Below are positions 35,228 to 44,370 of a stretch of 64,000 nucleotides of DNA, in pieces. The DNA lies in assembly GCA_965198725.1 (NCBI GenBank), contig CBDAPX010000001.1, forward strand, positions 1,550,001-1,614,000. The letters are read 5' to 3'. A program made the position numbers and the translations under genes. The stretch is from CBDAPX01 sp965198725. Lineage in GTDB: Bacteria; Pseudomonadota; Alphaproteobacteria; Rhodobacterales; Rhodobacteraceae. The notes beneath the pieces were generated by a model. It was not told where the DNA came from and did no database searches. It saw nothing but the letters and a program-made list of their open reading frames with translations. The first letter of the stretch is position 1. Each line of letters begins with the position of its first letter.

Positions 35228-35242
35228 TTTAGCTCAGCTAAA
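35228..35242. promoter_or_regulatory. Perfect LysR-type palindrome TTTAGCT-C-AGCTAAA
   Basis: Two perfect 7-bp arms around one base, containing the T-N11-A pattern of LysR boxes, 19 bases before the LysR start and 81 bases before the pirin start. Likely the operator of the GcvA-like regulator. Confidence 0.6.
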
Positions 35243-35322
35243 TCATAAGCGCAGAACTTCTGCTTTGTCGAGCAAACCCTGCGCACCATTTGACGGTTCA
35301 CGAAAGGAAAGGCACGGACGAC

Positions 35323-36108
35323 ATGATCAAGATCCACGAAAAAGCGTCGCGTGGACGGACGCAAAGCGGATGGCTCGACAGCTATCACACCTTTTCGTTT
35401 GGGCAGTTTTCGGACCCCACGCGGATGGGCTTTGGCAACTTGCGCGTGATCAACGAAGACACCGTGATCCCGGGCGGCGGGTTTGCGCCGCATGACCATG
35501 CGGACATGGATATCCTGACGATCGTATTGGACGGTCAACTGCGGCATAAGGATGATCAGGGCAATATCGCCTTGATCTCCGCCGGTGACATTCAGGGCAT
35601 GTCTGCCGGGTCCGGCGTGCGGCATTCTGAATTCAATGCCTCCGATACCCAAAGTGCAAAGTTCCTCCAAATCTGGATGATTCCCGACGAAACAGGCGGC
35701 GCACCAGCTTATGCGCAGTCGTCGATCCCGGTCGAAGGGGATGGGGTTTTGGCTGGGCCCGCACGGCTTGCGCCACTGATCACGCTCCGCTCCGATACCA
35801 GTATCACTCTGCGACGGTTTGAGGATGGAGACGTGTTTTCGCTGTCGTCACAAACCGGATCGCATCGTTTCATTCATCTGATCGATGGCATGGCCCATGC
35901 CGAAGGCGAACGGATCAGCGCGGGCGACGGGCTTCAGTTGCCCGATGAAGAAGCGCTGACGTTGACGTGGGCCACGCAGGGCGCGGCGCTTGTCTTTGAC
36001 ATGCCGCGCGTCACTGGCAGTCGCCGGCTTCAATCCGGCGACGGTCTCACCGACACATCTGAGAAACCGGCGACAACTGCGGCGCCGCACCAAGGAGAAC
36101 TTGTATGA
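35323..36108 (+). CDS. Pirin family protein (YhhW-like bicupin)
   Basis: 261 residues. The N-terminal cupin has the metal ligand motif FAPHDHADMDILTIVLDGQL with a further His in GSGVRHSEFN; the C-terminal cupin is degenerate. Some bacterial pirins oxidise quercetin or bind metal as redox sensors; the role here is unknown. ATG 35323 gives the family start (MIKIHEKASRG); the upstream GTG/ATG region is less likely. Stop overlaps the next start (ATGA). Confidence 0.88.
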   Translation: MIKIHEKASRGRTQSGWLDSYHTFSFGQFSDPTRMGFGNLRVINEDTVIPGGGFAPHDHADMDILTIVLDGQLRHKDDQGNIALISAGDIQGMSAGSGVRHSEFNASDTQSAKFLQIWMIPDETGGAPAYAQSSIPVEGDGVLAGPARLAPLITLRSDTSITLRRFEDGDVFSLSSQTGSHRFIHLIDGMAHAEGERISAGDGLQLPDEEALTLTWATQGAALVFDMPRVTGSRRLQSGDGLTDTSEKPATTAAPHQGELV

Positions 36109-36359
36109 CTTGGCAACCCTATCTGTTGTCCCTCGCCGCAGGGCTGGGCATCGGTGTCATCTACGGATTGATCGCCGTGCGCAGTCCCGCCCCGCCCATC
36201 ATCGCGCTGCTTGGCCTGCTTGGCATGCTGGCAGGCGAAGCGGCGATCCAGTGGTTGCGGGGGCATATAGATGTCCTGGCCCATGCGCTGCACCTCAAAT
36301 TCTTTGCTGTGACCGAAGCCGAAACCTCGGTGAAATCGGCACAAACAAAACCCCTTTGA
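36105..36359 (+). CDS. XapX-domain (DUF1427) small membrane protein
   Basis: 84 residues with two hydrophobic helices (about 5-25, LSLAAGLGIGVIYGLIAV; about 28-48, PPIIALLGLLGMLAGEAAIQ), matching the XapX domain family of unknown function. ATGA overlap with pirin; the isochorismatase-like gene follows 24 bases later. The association pirin, XapX, isochorismatase-like hydrolase recurs in proteobacteria as I recall it, and suggests a joint function. Confidence 0.8.
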   Translation: MTWQPYLLSLAAGLGIGVIYGLIAVRSPAPPIIALLGLLGMLAGEAAIQWLRGHIDVLAHALHLKFFAVTEAETSVKSAQTKPL

Positions 36360-36383
36360 CCTTTTGACAAACGGAGAGACCCA

Positions 36384-37034
36384 ATGTCCAAACACGAAAT
36401 GATCACCCCGGAAAACGCGGCACTTGTCCTCATCGATTTCCAGCCCGCCATGTTTCAGGGCGTCGAAAGCCATGACCGCCTGTCGGTGATGCACAACGTT
36501 CAGATCCTCGCCAAAGGGGCCAAGCTGTTCGGTCTGCCGACCGTGATTTCCACCGTTGCCAAGGACAGCTTTTCCGGTCCGTTCATGCCCGAAGTGACCG
36601 ACCTGTTCCCGGATCAAGACGTGATCGACCGGACCTCGATCAACTCTTGGGTTGATGCGAACTTTCGCGCGGCTGTTGCCGCCACAGGCCGCAAAAAGAT
36701 CGTGTTGGCCGGTTTGTGGACCGAAGCCTGCGTAATGTTCCCGACACTGGACCTGCTGCGCGAAGGATACGAGGTTTATATCCCTGCCGATGCTTGTGGT
36801 GACGTGACCCCAGAGGCGCATGAGCGTGCGATGGATCGCTTGGTGCAAGCTGGCGCTGTGCCGATGAACGCGTTGCAGTTTGTCTTTGAACTGCAACAGG
36901 ATTGGGCTCGTGGTGAGACCTATGACGGTGTCATGGATATCCTGAAAACCCATACGCCTTATGGCATTCAGGTGCGCTTCTCGAAATGGGCGCTGGGCGA
37001 GCACGCCTCAGAAGCTGGTATAGCGGCGGAGTAA
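36384..37034 (+). CDS. Isochorismatase-like cysteine hydrolase (YcaC-type)
   Basis: 216 residues. Catalytic aspartate in ALVLIDFQPAMFQG (about residue 16) and cysteine in AGLWTEACVMFPTLDL (about residue 117), with the lysine likely in STVAKDSFSG. The family hydrolyses amides or other C-N/C-O bonds; substrate unknown. GGAGA precedes the ATG. A terminator follows, closing the pirin operon. Confidence 0.88.
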   Translation: MSKHEMITPENAALVLIDFQPAMFQGVESHDRLSVMHNVQILAKGAKLFGLPTVISTVAKDSFSGPFMPEVTDLFPDQDVIDRTSINSWVDANFRAAVAATGRKKIVLAGLWTEACVMFPTLDLLREGYEVYIPADACGDVTPEAHERAMDRLVQAGAVPMNALQFVFELQQDWARGETYDGVMDILKTHTPYGIQVRFSKWALGEHASEAGIAAE

Positions 37035-37045
37035 CTCCCCGTTTC

Positions 37046-37090
37046 GCGCCCACCCGGATTTTCCTCCCCGTCGCCGGGCGGGCGCCTTTT
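37046..37090 (+). terminator. Terminator of the pirin operon
   Basis: A 12-bp stem with one mismatch (GCGCCCACCCGG at 37046-37057, CCGGGCGGGCGC at 37074-37085), 16-base loop, then CTTTT. Confidence 0.75.
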
Positions 37091-37165
37091 CCCTGACCTG
37101 TGAGATCACCGTTGCCCGCGCCACCGGGCAGCGAACCGATGTGTATTTTCGAAAGGACCGCCGCC

Positions 37166-38899
37166 ATGGCCCGAGCAGACAAGATCCTCTTTAACGGCAA
37201 GATCACCACGATGGACCCAGAACAGCCGGAGGCCAGCGCGGTGGCCGTCACAGGCCACCAGATCACGGCCGTGGCCGACGACAAAGACATCCGCGCCCTT
37301 GCCGATGCAGAGACCGAAATGGTGGATTTGGGCGGGCAACGCATGATCCCCGGTCTGATCGACAGCCACACCCATATCATCCGGCAGGGCAACAACTTTG
37401 CCATGGAACTGCGGTGGGATCACGTGCCGTCTTTGGCGGATGGCCTGCGGATGATCAAAGCGCAAGCCGAACGCACCCCGGCGGGGCAGTGGATCCGCGT
37501 TGTCGGTGGCTGGTCCGTCGACCAGTTCGCGGAAAAGCGGCTTCCCACAATTGATGAAATCAACGCGGTCGCACCGGATGTTCCCGTCTATGTGCTGCAC
37601 CTCTATGACCGGGCCTGGTTAAACAAAGCCGCCTTGCGCGCCATCGGGATCGATAAGCATTTTTACGAACCCTTCGTGTCGGGCCGCCTGGAAAGAGACG
37701 ATCAGGGCAATCCGACCGGTCTGGCTCTTGCCCGTCCCAATGCACAACCGCTCTATGCGTTGTTGGATATGGCGCCAAAGCTGGATTTCGAACAGCAGAT
37801 CACGTCGACCAAACACTATTTCAAGGCGTTGAACGCGCTCGGCCTGACCTCGGCACTGGATTGCGCGGGCGGGTTTTTGAACTATCCGGATGACTATGGC
37901 GTGATCAGCGAGCTGAACCGACGCGGCGAGCAGACTGTCCGGATCGGATACCAACTGTTTGCCCAGCGTCCTTTGTTCGAATTGGATGACTTCAAACGCT
38001 GGAACGACATCGTGAAACCGGACGAGGGGAACGATTACCTCAAATGTGTCGGCGCGGGTGAGATGCTTGTGGCCTCGGCCTATGACTTTGAGGATTTCAG
38101 CTATCCGCGTCCGGACCTTCCCAAGCGGATGGAAGGTGATCTGAAACCGGTGCTTGAATTCCTTTTCGAAAACCGTTGGCCGATCCGGTTCCACTGTACT
38201 TACGAAGAAAGCGCGCATCGCTTGCTGAAACTCATCGAAGAGGTCGGCGCGGATCAGGGGTTGGAAGAACTCAACTGGATCTTTGACCACGGCGAAACGA
38301 TTTCGACCGAGACGATGGACTGGGTTGCCCGGATGGGCGGCGGTATCAGCTATCAGAACCGGATCGCGTTCCAGACGACGGCTTACCGCCAACGATATGG
38401 TGAGGCTGCGCTGCGCGACGTCATGCCGGTCAAGAAAATGATGGCCTCGGGCGTGCCTCTGGCGGCAGGTACAGACGCGACGCGTGTGTCGTCCTATAAC
38501 CCGTGGTTGGCCATTCACTGGGCTGTCTCTGGCAAAGGGCGCGGGGGAGACATGATCTGGGACGCTGCAAATCGTCTGGATCGCAGCGACGCGCTGCGTC
38601 ACTGGACGGCGGCGGGTGCGTGGTTCAGCAGAGAGCAAGGCAAGAAAGGTCAAATCAAGGCCGGCCAGCTTGCCGATATCTCCGTGCTTGACCGGGATTA
38701 TTTTGCAATTGCCGAGGATGAGATCACCGAGATCGAAGCCGATCTGACGTTGACAGGTGGCAAAATCGTGCACGCCAAAAGTGCCTTTGCAGAGTTCGCC
38801 CCACCGGCGCTGCCAAAGTTGCCGGACTGGTCTCCGGTTCCGATTTTCGGGGCTCCGGGGGCTGCGCATATCGATGCCGCGCGGCTGGCCGCAGAATGA
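37166..38899 (+). CDS. Amidohydrolase family protein (YtcJ-like)
   Basis: 577-residue metal-dependent hydrolase of the amidohydrolase_3 type. N-terminal beta-sandwich strand (KILFNGKITTMDPEQPEA), metal-binding LIDSHTHIIRQG (about residue 68), later histidines in RFHCTYEESAHR and IFDHGE, and the metal aspartate in AAGTDATR. It hydrolyses an amide, cyclic imide or ester; substrate unknown. AAAGGA sets ATG 37166; an in-frame GTG at 37100 falls just after the terminator. Confidence 0.85.
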   Translation: MARADKILFNGKITTMDPEQPEASAVAVTGHQITAVADDKDIRALADAETEMVDLGGQRMIPGLIDSHTHIIRQGNNFAMELRWDHVPSLADGLRMIKAQAERTPAGQWIRVVGGWSVDQFAEKRLPTIDEINAVAPDVPVYVLHLYDRAWLNKAALRAIGIDKHFYEPFVSGRLERDDQGNPTGLALARPNAQPLYALLDMAPKLDFEQQITSTKHYFKALNALGLTSALDCAGGFLNYPDDYGVISELNRRGEQTVRIGYQLFAQRPLFELDDFKRWNDIVKPDEGNDYLKCVGAGEMLVASAYDFEDFSYPRPDLPKRMEGDLKPVLEFLFENRWPIRFHCTYEESAHRLLKLIEEVGADQGLEELNWIFDHGETISTETMDWVARMGGGISYQNRIAFQTTAYRQRYGEAALRDVMPVKKMMASGVPLAAGTDATRVSSYNPWLAIHWAVSGKGRGGDMIWDAANRLDRSDALRHWTAAGAWFSREQGKKGQIKAGQLADISVLDRDYFAIAEDEITEIEADLTLTGGKIVHAKSAFAEFAPPALPKLPDWSPVPIFGAPGAAHIDAARLAAE

Positions 38900-38904
38900 A
38901 ACGG

Positions 38905-38934
38905 CGCCGGATCGGTGACGGTCCGGCGTGTTTT
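38905..38934 (+). terminator. Terminator after the amidohydrolase gene
   Basis: CGCCGGATC (38905-38913) pairs with GGTCCGGCG (38920-38928), one wobble, loop of 6, then TGTTTT. Confidence 0.75.
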
Positions 38935-39069
38935 CCTTCGTGCAACCTAGCCTGCTGAAAGGACGCAGAGATGTCTTTGACCGCGGATACCCGCCTTTCG
39001 GCGGTTTCCCTGCCGCCCGTGCCATGGCGACAGGACACCATTTTGACTTTTGATCGCAGGAGACGCCCG

Positions 39070-39378
39070 ATGCTGGATGACCTGAATTTCAACATCAACT
39101 ACAGCGAAAGCGATACCAAGGGGCGCTATGGAGCATCCGTCGCCGGGATCGCCAGCGAAGCGGAACTGACAATTTCCAAGGTTTCGCCCAGCCTGATTAT
39201 TGCAGACCACACCTATGTCCCGGCGGAATTGCGCGGACGCTGATTGGCGCAGGCCTTGGCTGCTTACCTGATCACCGACGCCCGTGCCAAAGGTCAGCGG
39301 ATTGTGACGCTTTGCCCTTTTGTCCGGGCTTATGCCGAAAAGAAGCGGAAGGAGTTGGATGATGTCATCCAGTGGTAA
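39070..39378 (+). pseudogene. Small GNAT (YjdJ-like, Gtn domain) gene with in-frame TGA
   Basis: ATG 39070 follows AGGAG. The frame gives 57 residues ending HTYVPAELRGR, then TGA (39241-39243), then continues in frame for 44 residues (LAQALAAYLITDARAKGQRI; LCPFVRAYAEKKRKELDDVI) to TAA at 39376. This is a complete 102-codon YjdJ-type acetyltransferase apart from the stop, which replaces the conserved glycine of the acetyl-CoA loop (RGRG). GGA to TGA is a one-base change. The gene overlaps the start of the next by 17 bases. Confidence 0.82.
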
Positions 39379-40969
39379 CGCCGCGATGCCCGCACCTGCC
39401 GCGACCTCAGCCTAGGTTCCGTTCGGCTATCGTGCCTTTGCACTTTTGTGGACTGCGACGCTGATCTCGAACGTCGGCACGTGGATGCATGATGTTGGTG
39501 CTGGGTGGTTGATGACGACGCTGAACTCGTCGCCCGCGGTCGTCTCGCTGGTGCAGGCCGCGACAACGCTACCGGTCTTTCTGTTTGCGCTTTACGCCGG
39601 AACCTTGGCGGATCGGTTGGACAAACGAAAGATGCTGATCACCGTCAATGTTCTGTTATTCCTGATTATTTCGTTGCTTGCGGCCTTGGTCCATTTCGAG
39701 CTGGTAACCCCGGTTCTGTTGATCCTGTTCACCTTGGCAATCGGTACAGGTACCGCGTTCATGGCGCCGGCATGGCAGGCGATTGTGCCCTCTCTGGTCC
39801 CGCGAGACGCGTTGCAGCCAGCCATTGCGCTGAATTCCATGGGGATCAACATCAGCCGCGCCATTGGTCCGGCCCTGGCAGGAGTGCTGATCGCGTCCGT
39901 CAGCCTTTCGGCCCCGTTTGCGGTCAATGCAGCCAGTCATATCGTGATCATCGTTGCCTTGTTGATCTGGAAATTTGAAGGCACGACAAAGACAACTTCG
40001 CAGCCTGTATTCGATGCGATGCTGACCGGTTTGCGCCATGTGGCGCATAACGGACTGCTTAAGGCGACGCTTGTCCGATCCTTTGCGTTTTTCATCTTTG
40101 CGTCGGCGTACTGGGCTTTGTTGCCATTGGTGGTTCAAGGGATCGAAGGCGGTGATGCAACGCTTTACGGCCTTTTGCTGACCTTGATCGGAACCGGTGC
40201 CGTTGCCGGTGCGCTCACCTTGCCAAAGTTCCGGGCGCGGCTGGATGCCAGCATGATGGCAGCGTTTGGATCGATTGGGACGGCCGTTGCGATGGTGGTC
40301 CTGGCTATGGCGTGGAATGCGACCGCTGCTTCTTTTGCGGCTCTGTTGGGTGGTTTCAGCTGGATCGCGGTGTTGACGACATTCAACGTCTCGGCGCAAA
40401 CTGCTTTGCCCAACTGGGTGCGCGCCCGGGGCTTGGCGATCAACCTGATGGTCTTTTTTGGCTCAATGGCGTTTGGCTCGGCCATGTGGGGACAGGTCGC
40501 CACGGCCACGTCAACATCCACCACATTGGTCATCGCCGCGAGCGGTCTGGTCCTGGGGCTGGTTGCAACACGCCGGTTCAAGCTGGGCGGTGGCGAAGCG
40601 CTCGACCTGACACCGTCAATGCATTGGCCCGCGCCGGATGTGGCGCTTGAGCCCAACGGTCTGAACGACCGTGGTCCCGTAATGGTCGAAGTGGAATACC
40701 TTGTCGCCCGTGAAGATCACGAGGCCTTTCTGGAAGCCATCAAGGATTGGTCGGCGGAACGCTGGCGCGATGGGGCGTTTGAATGGCGCGTGTTCCAGAG
40801 CGCAGAAGATCCTGACCTTTGGATCGAAGCGTTCATGGTCAGTTCATGGGAAGAACACCTGGCACAACATGAACGCGTCACGGTTCAAGACCAGATCGTT
40901 CAGGATCGCGTGCGCGCCTTTGATACCCGACCGGATGGGCCGCGTGTTCGGCATCTGATTGCGCCGTGA
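39362..40969 (+). pseudogene. MFS_3 transporter gene with in-frame TAG at codon 18
   Basis: From ATG 39362 the frame reads 17 residues ending PAATSA, meets TAG at 39413-39415, and then continues uninterrupted (VPFGYRAFALLWTATLISN) through a full 12-helix MFS_3 transporter. It ends in the family's C-terminal cytoplasmic ABM-like domain (MVEVEYLVAREDHEAFLEAI, then VRHLIAP). In relatives a tryptophan usually stands where TAG is. Restart at TTG 39446 would cut into the first helix and has no ribosome binding site. Either broken, misread, or partly read through. Confidence 0.75.
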
Positions 40970-41024
40970 CGATAGCCAAACCGCTCTTTTCTTTTGCTTA
41001 CCCTTGTTTTGGAGGACGTTGCCA

Positions 41025-41477
41025 ATGACTGAATTCACGTTGAATGGAAGGCCGGTCAAGGTCGCCAATGCCCCGGATGAAATGCTGTTGCTGGTGTTGC
41101 GCGATACGTTGAAACTGAAAGGCACAAAATACGGCTGCGGTGCAGCGATGTGCGGGGCCTGCACAGTACATGTCGATGGCATCGCCAGCTTTTCCTGTCA
41201 GCTGTCAGTCGGCGATGTGGAAGGGGCCGAAGTGACGACAATCGAAGGGTTGTCCGATGACGGCTCTCACCCGGTTCAAAAGGCATGGATCACCGAGCAG
41301 GTTGCCCAATGCGGGTACTGCCAGTCCGGTCAGATCATGCGGGCCGCGGCGCTTTTGGCCGATAATCCCAACCCCACACGGCAGGACATCGTTGATGAGA
41401 TGAGCGCGAATTTGTGCCGGTGCGGCACGTATAACCGGATCTTCAAAGCGGTCGAGCGTGCCGCGCAGGAGGTGTGA
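41025..41477 (+). CDS. (2Fe-2S)-binding subunit of a molybdenum hydroxylase (IorA-like)
   Basis: 150-residue electron-transfer subunit. The plant-type cluster is bound by GCGAAMCGACTVHVDG (about residues 38-53) and the second cluster by QCGYCQSGQ and NLCRCGTYNRI (about 97-137). GGAGG precedes ATG 41025. The next gene, for the molybdopterin subunit, starts one base after its stop. No FAD subunit is present, as in isoquinoline 1-oxidoreductase-type two-subunit enzymes. Confidence 0.93.
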   Translation: MTEFTLNGRPVKVANAPDEMLLLVLRDTLKLKGTKYGCGAAMCGACTVHVDGIASFSCQLSVGDVEGAEVTTIEGLSDDGSHPVQKAWITEQVAQCGYCQSGQIMRAAALLADNPNPTRQDIVDEMSANLCRCGTYNRIFKAVERAAQEV

Positions 41478-41478
41478 C

Positions 41479-43653
41479 ATGACCCTGACGCGCAGAAGTT
41501 TTTTGCAAGGCGGCGTTGGTCTGACCTTTGCGCTGGGCGCCGGCGGATTGATCGCGGTTGAGGCCGATGCGACGGCGGCCTCTTTGGACATCAACATGTG
41601 GTTGACGATCCGGGCGGATGGGACGATCACGGTGGTGCACCCATCGACCGAAATGGGCCAAAGCAGCTATTCAACCTTACCGCAAATTCTGGCGGAAGAG
41701 TTGGACGCGAACTGGGATGACGTCGATATAGAACAGCTGAACACAGATGATCGCCGGTTTGGCAATCAACTCTTCGGTGGCATTCTCTACACGGCGGGAA
41801 GCACCGGAACCCAGTTCTATTTTGACCCGATGCGCCGGGCTGGGGCGCAGGCCCGCGATGTCTTGTTGCAGATCGCCGCACGGGCGTGGGGTGTCGAGAA
41901 ATCGCTGTTGCGGACGGAACCGAGTGTGGTCGTCGGCCCGGTGGGTCAGACCGCGACCTATGGGGCGTTGGCTGCGATGGGCACCGATGGTGTCCAAGTG
42001 CCGGACGCAGATGCCGTGCCTTTGAAAGATCGATCGGCGTTTCGCATCATTGGTCACGATGTGCCGCGTCGGGATGTTCCAGCCAAAAGCACCGGTCAAG
42101 CCGTTTACGCGATTGATGTAGACGTGCCCAATATGGCCTATGCGACCGTCTTGCGTTCACCTGTCGAAGGCGAAGTTGCCGTGGCTGTCGATGATGCCGA
42201 CGCCCGGTCTATTCCGGGCGTGATCGATGTCATCACACTGCCTGACGGTGTTGCCGTGGTCGGCGAAAGTCTCTGGGCCGCATTGGGTGCGCGTGGAATG
42301 TTGTCGGTCGAGTGGTCCCAAACCTCTCCATTCCGGGCCTCCAACAGCGAGGCGACGTTGGCCGAATATGCCGCCGCCGCCGAGGCACCCGATACAGAAG
42401 GGGCCGTTTGGGCGGAAAAAGGGGATGCCCCGCAGGCCATTGCAACTGCGGATCAACGGTTTGGACAGCTTTACTTGTCGGATTACGCCTATCACGGTCA
42501 AATTGAACCCATGGCGGCCGTAGCCTCGGTTGACGCAGATGGGACCAGCGCCGAGGTTTGGGCGGGTACGCAAACGCAGTCCTGGACGATCCGGACGGCG
42601 GCTCAAACATCGGGCGTGACGTCCGACGATATCCGGTTGAACATGATGACGATGGGCGGCGGCTTTGGCCGACGCACGGCTTTGGAACAGAATTACGTCC
42701 GCGACGCGGTGCTGTGTTCAAAGGCCGTCGGTCGCCCTGTGAAGGTCATCTGGACACGAGAAGACGATGTCAAACATGGCGCGTTCAGACCCGCTGCGGC
42801 CCAAAAGCTGGAAGCGGGCCTAACGCAGGACGGTAAGCTGCAAGGCTGGCATCACAAGGTCGCCACGCCTTCGGTCATCGGCTTCTTCAACCCTTTGCGA
42901 TGGGAAGCTGCGCGACCCAATGACGTGATTTCCATGCGTGGGGCCGAAAGCAAGTTTTATGGCATCCCGGATTTTAAGGCCGATCACCTGATCATGGACC
43001 GGCATGCGCGACTGTCCCCGTACCGGGGCATCGGTGCGTCCTATACGGCGTTTGCGGCTGAGGCTTTTATGGATGAATTGGCCGAAAAGGCCGGGCGCGA
43101 CCCCTTGGAGTTTCGACTTGATCTGGTTGCCGACAATCCGCGCGGACGGCATCTTTTGGAAAAGGTGGCTGACATGTCCGGATGGCGGGACCGCGGGGAT
43201 CGGGCCTTGGGCCTCGCCTTTGCCGGGTACAGCTCATCGATGGCCGCAGGTGTCGCCGAGGTTGAGGTTGATCCGGACGCCGGAGATATCCGGGTGACCC
43301 GGTTCTGGGCCGCGATTGACGCCGGTCTGATCGTCACACCCGACAATGCGCGGAACCAGATTGAAGGTGGGATCATCTTTGGTCTGTCCATGGCACTCAG
43401 CGAAAAGATCGACATTGAAAACGGTGAGGTCGTTCAGGAAAACTTCTATGATTACGAAGTGACCCGCGCATTTCAGGTGCCGGAAATCGACATTTACGTC
43501 GCCGATGTGGATGCCCCGCCTGTCGGCGTGGGAGAGGTCGGAACACCGATGGTGGCGCCCGCCATTGCAAACGCCTTTTATGCGGCGATGGGCAAAAGGC
43601 TGCGCCATATGCCGTTCACGCCGGACCGGGTGACGGAGGTCACCGGGACTTGA
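41479..43653 (+). CDS. Molybdopterin-binding subunit of aldehyde/isoquinoline oxidoreductase (IorB-like)
   Basis: 724 residues. The start MTLTRRSFLQGGVGLTFALG is a twin-arginine signal, so the complex is exported folded to the periplasm, the small subunit riding along. Molybdopterin-binding motifs include MGGGFGRRTALEQNY and YRGIGASYTAFAAEAFMDE; the catalytic glutamate is in VGVGEVGTPMVAPAI near the end. It hydroxylates an N-heterocycle or oxidises an aldehyde; substrate unknown. GGAGG sets ATG 41479. Convergent with the RraA-like gene, 7-base gap. Confidence 0.9.
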   Translation: MTLTRRSFLQGGVGLTFALGAGGLIAVEADATAASLDINMWLTIRADGTITVVHPSTEMGQSSYSTLPQILAEELDANWDDVDIEQLNTDDRRFGNQLFGGILYTAGSTGTQFYFDPMRRAGAQARDVLLQIAARAWGVEKSLLRTEPSVVVGPVGQTATYGALAAMGTDGVQVPDADAVPLKDRSAFRIIGHDVPRRDVPAKSTGQAVYAIDVDVPNMAYATVLRSPVEGEVAVAVDDADARSIPGVIDVITLPDGVAVVGESLWAALGARGMLSVEWSQTSPFRASNSEATLAEYAAAAEAPDTEGAVWAEKGDAPQAIATADQRFGQLYLSDYAYHGQIEPMAAVASVDADGTSAEVWAGTQTQSWTIRTAAQTSGVTSDDIRLNMMTMGGGFGRRTALEQNYVRDAVLCSKAVGRPVKVIWTREDDVKHGAFRPAAAQKLEAGLTQDGKLQGWHHKVATPSVIGFFNPLRWEAARPNDVISMRGAESKFYGIPDFKADHLIMDRHARLSPYRGIGASYTAFAAEAFMDELAEKAGRDPLEFRLDLVADNPRGRHLLEKVADMSGWRDRGDRALGLAFAGYSSSMAAGVAEVEVDPDAGDIRVTRFWAAIDAGLIVTPDNARNQIEGGIIFGLSMALSEKIDIENGEVVQENFYDYEVTRAFQVPEIDIYVADVDAPPVGVGEVGTPMVAPAIANAFYAAMGKRLRHMPFTPDRVTEVTGT

Positions 43654-43660
43654 TGATCCG

Positions 43661-44356
43661 TCAGGTCCGCGCCTTTTCGAATGCGGCCCAGGCCGCTTCG
43701 AAGGCTTCGAAATCGAAGCCAGGGGCGCGGGCCGGATCAAGGACCAGCCGTTCTGTTTCCAGCAGTTTGCGAATGGCAGCGGCGAGGTCCGGGATCACGT
43801 CCGGTGGCACAACCAATGCGCCGTGCCGGTCCGCATGTATCAGGTCTCCATCCCGCACGATCATGCCAAAGATTGTCACGGGGGTGCCGATCTCTTTGAC
43901 ATGGACAAAGCCGTGGCTGGGTCCAACCGACCCGGCCACCACTGGAAAGCCTTCTGGCAAATCGCCCAGATCCCGCATCACCCCGTTGGTCAACGCGCCG
44001 GAAACGCCGAACCCTTTGTGCACAGAGGTGTTGATTTCGCCCCAAAAAGCACCGATGCAATTGGGGTAATCCACATCCTCAACCACCGTCACGCTCGGAC
44101 GCGGGCCGCTGGCCATGTGCCGATAGTAATCCATGCGGCGCGCCTTGATCACATCGGCCGGTTCCGTGGGCGGAGCAAGGGCAGAGATGCGCGCGGTGCG
44201 GGCATACCCCACCATCGCACCCGCCTCGGGATCAGAGGCCAGCATGGTCCCACGCGTGAACGCATTGAACCCGCGTTTGCCCTGCGCCACCTCGATCGCA
44301 TTGCAAACGGTCGGGGTGTCGACAGATTTCAAAAGGGAAAGAAGATCATCATCCAT
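43661..44356 (-). CDS. RraA/HMG-aldolase family protein
   Basis: 231 residues with the family signature GVSGALTNGVMRDLGDLP (about residues 106-123; Arg and Asp bind metal and substrate) and HADRHGALVVPPDV. Members cleave 4-hydroxy-4-methyl-2-oxoglutarate-type 2-keto acids to pyruvate or oxaloacetate plus a second product. Start taken at ATG 44356 rather than the TTG at 44374. Last gene of the 13-gene operon, 14 bases after the MetE-like gene. Confidence 0.87.
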   Translation of the reverse strand: MDDDLLSLLKSVDTPTVCNAIEVAQGKRGFNAFTRGTMLASDPEAGAMVGYARTARISALAPPTEPADVIKARRMDYYRHMASGPRPSVTVVEDVDYPNCIGAFWGEINTSVHKGFGVSGALTNGVMRDLGDLPEGFPVVAGSVGPSHGFVHVKEIGTPVTIFGMIVRDGDLIHADRHGALVVPPDVIPDLAAAIRKLLETERLVLDPARAPGFDFEAFEAAWAAFEKART

Positions 44357-44370
44357 GAGGTTTTCTCGGT

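Noticed and set aside
37619..39025. 468-codon open frame opposite the amidohydrolase gene
   Set aside because: Shadow in a GC-rich gene; the plus-strand product has clear metal-binding motifs.
12210..40969. Genetic-code change or pyrrolysine-type use of TAG
   Set aside because: TAG ends trmB normally at 1949, two of the interrupting stops are TGA, and no pyl genes or suppressor tRNA are in the window.
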